A stretch of 64,000 nucleotides of DNA from Leptospira sp. WS92.C1. GTDB taxonomy: Bacteria > Spirochaetota > Leptospiria > Leptospirales > Leptospiraceae. Where the stretch lies: positions 2,378,001 to 2,442,000 of the forward strand of contig NZ_CP162130.1 of NCBI RefSeq assembly GCF_040833975.1, written 5' to 3'. The translations under genes and the position numbers were made by a program. Shown piece after piece: positions 61,495-64,000 of the stretch (position 1 is the stretch's first letter; each line of letters begins with the position of its first letter). The notes under the pieces were generated by a model. The model ran no database searches. It had not been told where the DNA came from and saw only the letters and a list, made by a program, of their open reading frames with translations.

Positions 61495-63142
<1,648 letters not shown>

Positions 63143-63270
63143 CCAAGCTTCGGTGTTCAGGGAGGGAAAATTTTTCCTCCCCTTTTGTTACGAATGCCTC
63201 CTTTACCAATCCGTCGTCACCTTAAGGACGATCCTCGCCGAGATCTCGGATCCTAAAATAGAGATGATCC

Positions 63271-63652
63271 GTGAAAACAAGAAAGTCTTTTCACTCCGAA
63301 TTGGAACGGAAAATCCAAAAATTTTTGAAGATTGCAATCTCCTCAATCCCCTCTTTTTTCGAAAATCAAACCTTGGATCCTCCTCTTAAAAACGAAATCG
63401 GAAGGATCGTTCTCGTTCCGGACAATGCGAACGCGTTTTTTTCCTAAATTCGGAGATAGAGGGGTTTCATTTTCTCCAAAAGAATCCTTTGCCCCAGTTT
63501 TTTTCTCTAAAATCGGTTTTAAAGCCGAACAACCGCTTATGGAAAAAGGAAGAGCGAATGTAGAGTTATCTCCAATTGAAGAACGCACTTTAGTTTTTCC
63601 ATTCGGTTCTTTAGTTTATCCTTGTGCTTACGCTCGTAAATATGGAAATTAA
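63271..63652 (+). pseudogene. Frameshifted hypothetical protein
   Basis: A GTG-started frame at 63271 reads HSELERKIQKFLKIAI and NEIGRIVLVPDNANAFF, then stops at 63447 just after a T7 run (63436-63442). Removing one T joins it to the following frame, which runs to 63652 (FGDRGVSFSPKESF, FFSKIGFKAEQPLMEKG, VFPFGSLVYPCAYARK). The joined protein would have about 126 residues. No family is recognised. The coding potential is modest, and the start is uncertain. Confidence 0.5.
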
Positions 63653-63721
63653 CCCTTAAGAAACAAAACCGGCGAATCAAACAGTTTAGCCGGACATCAT
63701 TTATATCGGGACAACTTGTGC

Positions 63722-64000
63722 ATGGATGAAACTACCAAATCGATCCGTAAATTTATTCTTCATTTTATTTTGATCACCGAAACAGTCGGTTATATCATCG
63801 CCATTCCCGTCGCGATCCTATTTTACGAGTTATTTTTGGAAATGGGTCCGGAACAACTCAAAATCGCGATCTATCTAACACTCTCCACTTCCACGTTTAC
63901 CCTTATCTATACGGTATATTCAAGTATTCGAAGATTGAAACCGCTCAGACAGTATTTGCATACCATTGAGCAAGGAATCATTGATAAGGATACGGCGCTC
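63722..64000 (+). CDS. N-terminal part of a two-TM membrane protein (possible cyclase or sensor)
   Basis: Cut by the right edge; 93 codons are seen. Two membrane helices (about 11-38 and 51-69, with TVGYIIAIPVAILFYELF and LTLSTSTFTLIYTVY) are followed by a basic stretch RRLKPLRQYLHTIEQG that resembles the start of a HAMP or a signalling helix. In this genus many such N-termini lead to adenylate cyclase or phosphatase domains, but the catalytic part is not in the window, so the function stays open. Confidence 0.6.
   Translation, partial: MDETTKSIRKFILHFILITETVGYIIAIPVAILFYELFLEMGPEQLKIAIYLTLSTSTFTLIYTVYSSIRRLKPLRQYLHTIEQGIIDKDTAL

Overview
The window reads as chromosomal DNA of a spirochaete of the genus Leptospira. 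This is inferred from the mix of gene families, from lipoproteins with loose leptospiral lipoboxes, from the many PAS and HisKA_2 type sensor kinases and class III adenylate cyclases, and from the moderately low GC seen by eye. The species cannot be fixed from the sequence alone. No phage, transposase, CRISPR array or rRNA was found. One tRNA is present.

Layout. (1) 1-10.9 kb, minus strand: one tightly packed run read as hisD, panC, mfd, a SurA_N-like lipoprotein, uppP, lptD and the start of a membrane sugar transferase, mixing amino acid and vitamin synthesis, transcription-coupled repair and envelope building. (2) 10.9-18.3 kb: exonuclease III, a small Cys-rich lipoprotein, a membrane-anchored AraC regulator with a sterol desaturase-type hydroxylase, an epoxide hydrolase-like enzyme, glycerate kinase and a response-regulator diguanylate cyclase. 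(3) 18.5-19.9 kb: a three-gene locus that looks like copper storage and handling (13-Cys Csp-like protein plus a DUF3347-like protein). (4) 19.9-37.3 kb: a signalling-rich stretch with two linked histidine kinases, a cyclophilin, an adenylate cyclase/FecR/IPT-domain operon, an ABC-F protein, another HisKA_2 kinase, a hybrid kinase and a cyclic-nucleotide-binding protein. (5) 37.8-45.6 kb: a DUF445 membrane protein, a hydrolase, then a minus-strand operon of histidine kinase, SpoIIE-type phosphatase and pgsB-pgsC-pgsW, a poly-gamma-glutamate synthesis and export system. (6) 45.7-50.1 kb: an RRM protein overlapping an FKBP, the SrkA kinase, and a PiT phosphate transporter fused to a PhoU-like domain. 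(7) 50.1-58.4 kb: a structured intergenic repeat region, the tRNA-Gly/tig/clpP/clpX run, an SGNH hydrolase, a NagZ-like glycosidase and hemW. (8) 58.4-64 kb: a frameshifted thioesterase gene, ilvB-ilvH, a TPR protein, a second frameshifted ORF and the start of a two-TM membrane protein.

The least expected items are the pgsBCW operon joined to a PAS-SpoIIE phosphatase, the copper-storage trio, the adenylate cyclase/FecR/IPT operon, and a family of hairpin-forming intergenic repeats. Those repeats sit at about 50.5, 50.7 and 57.1 kb, with a possible fourth at 55.0 kb. Their stem sequence changes in a base-pair-preserving way while the loop stays similar.
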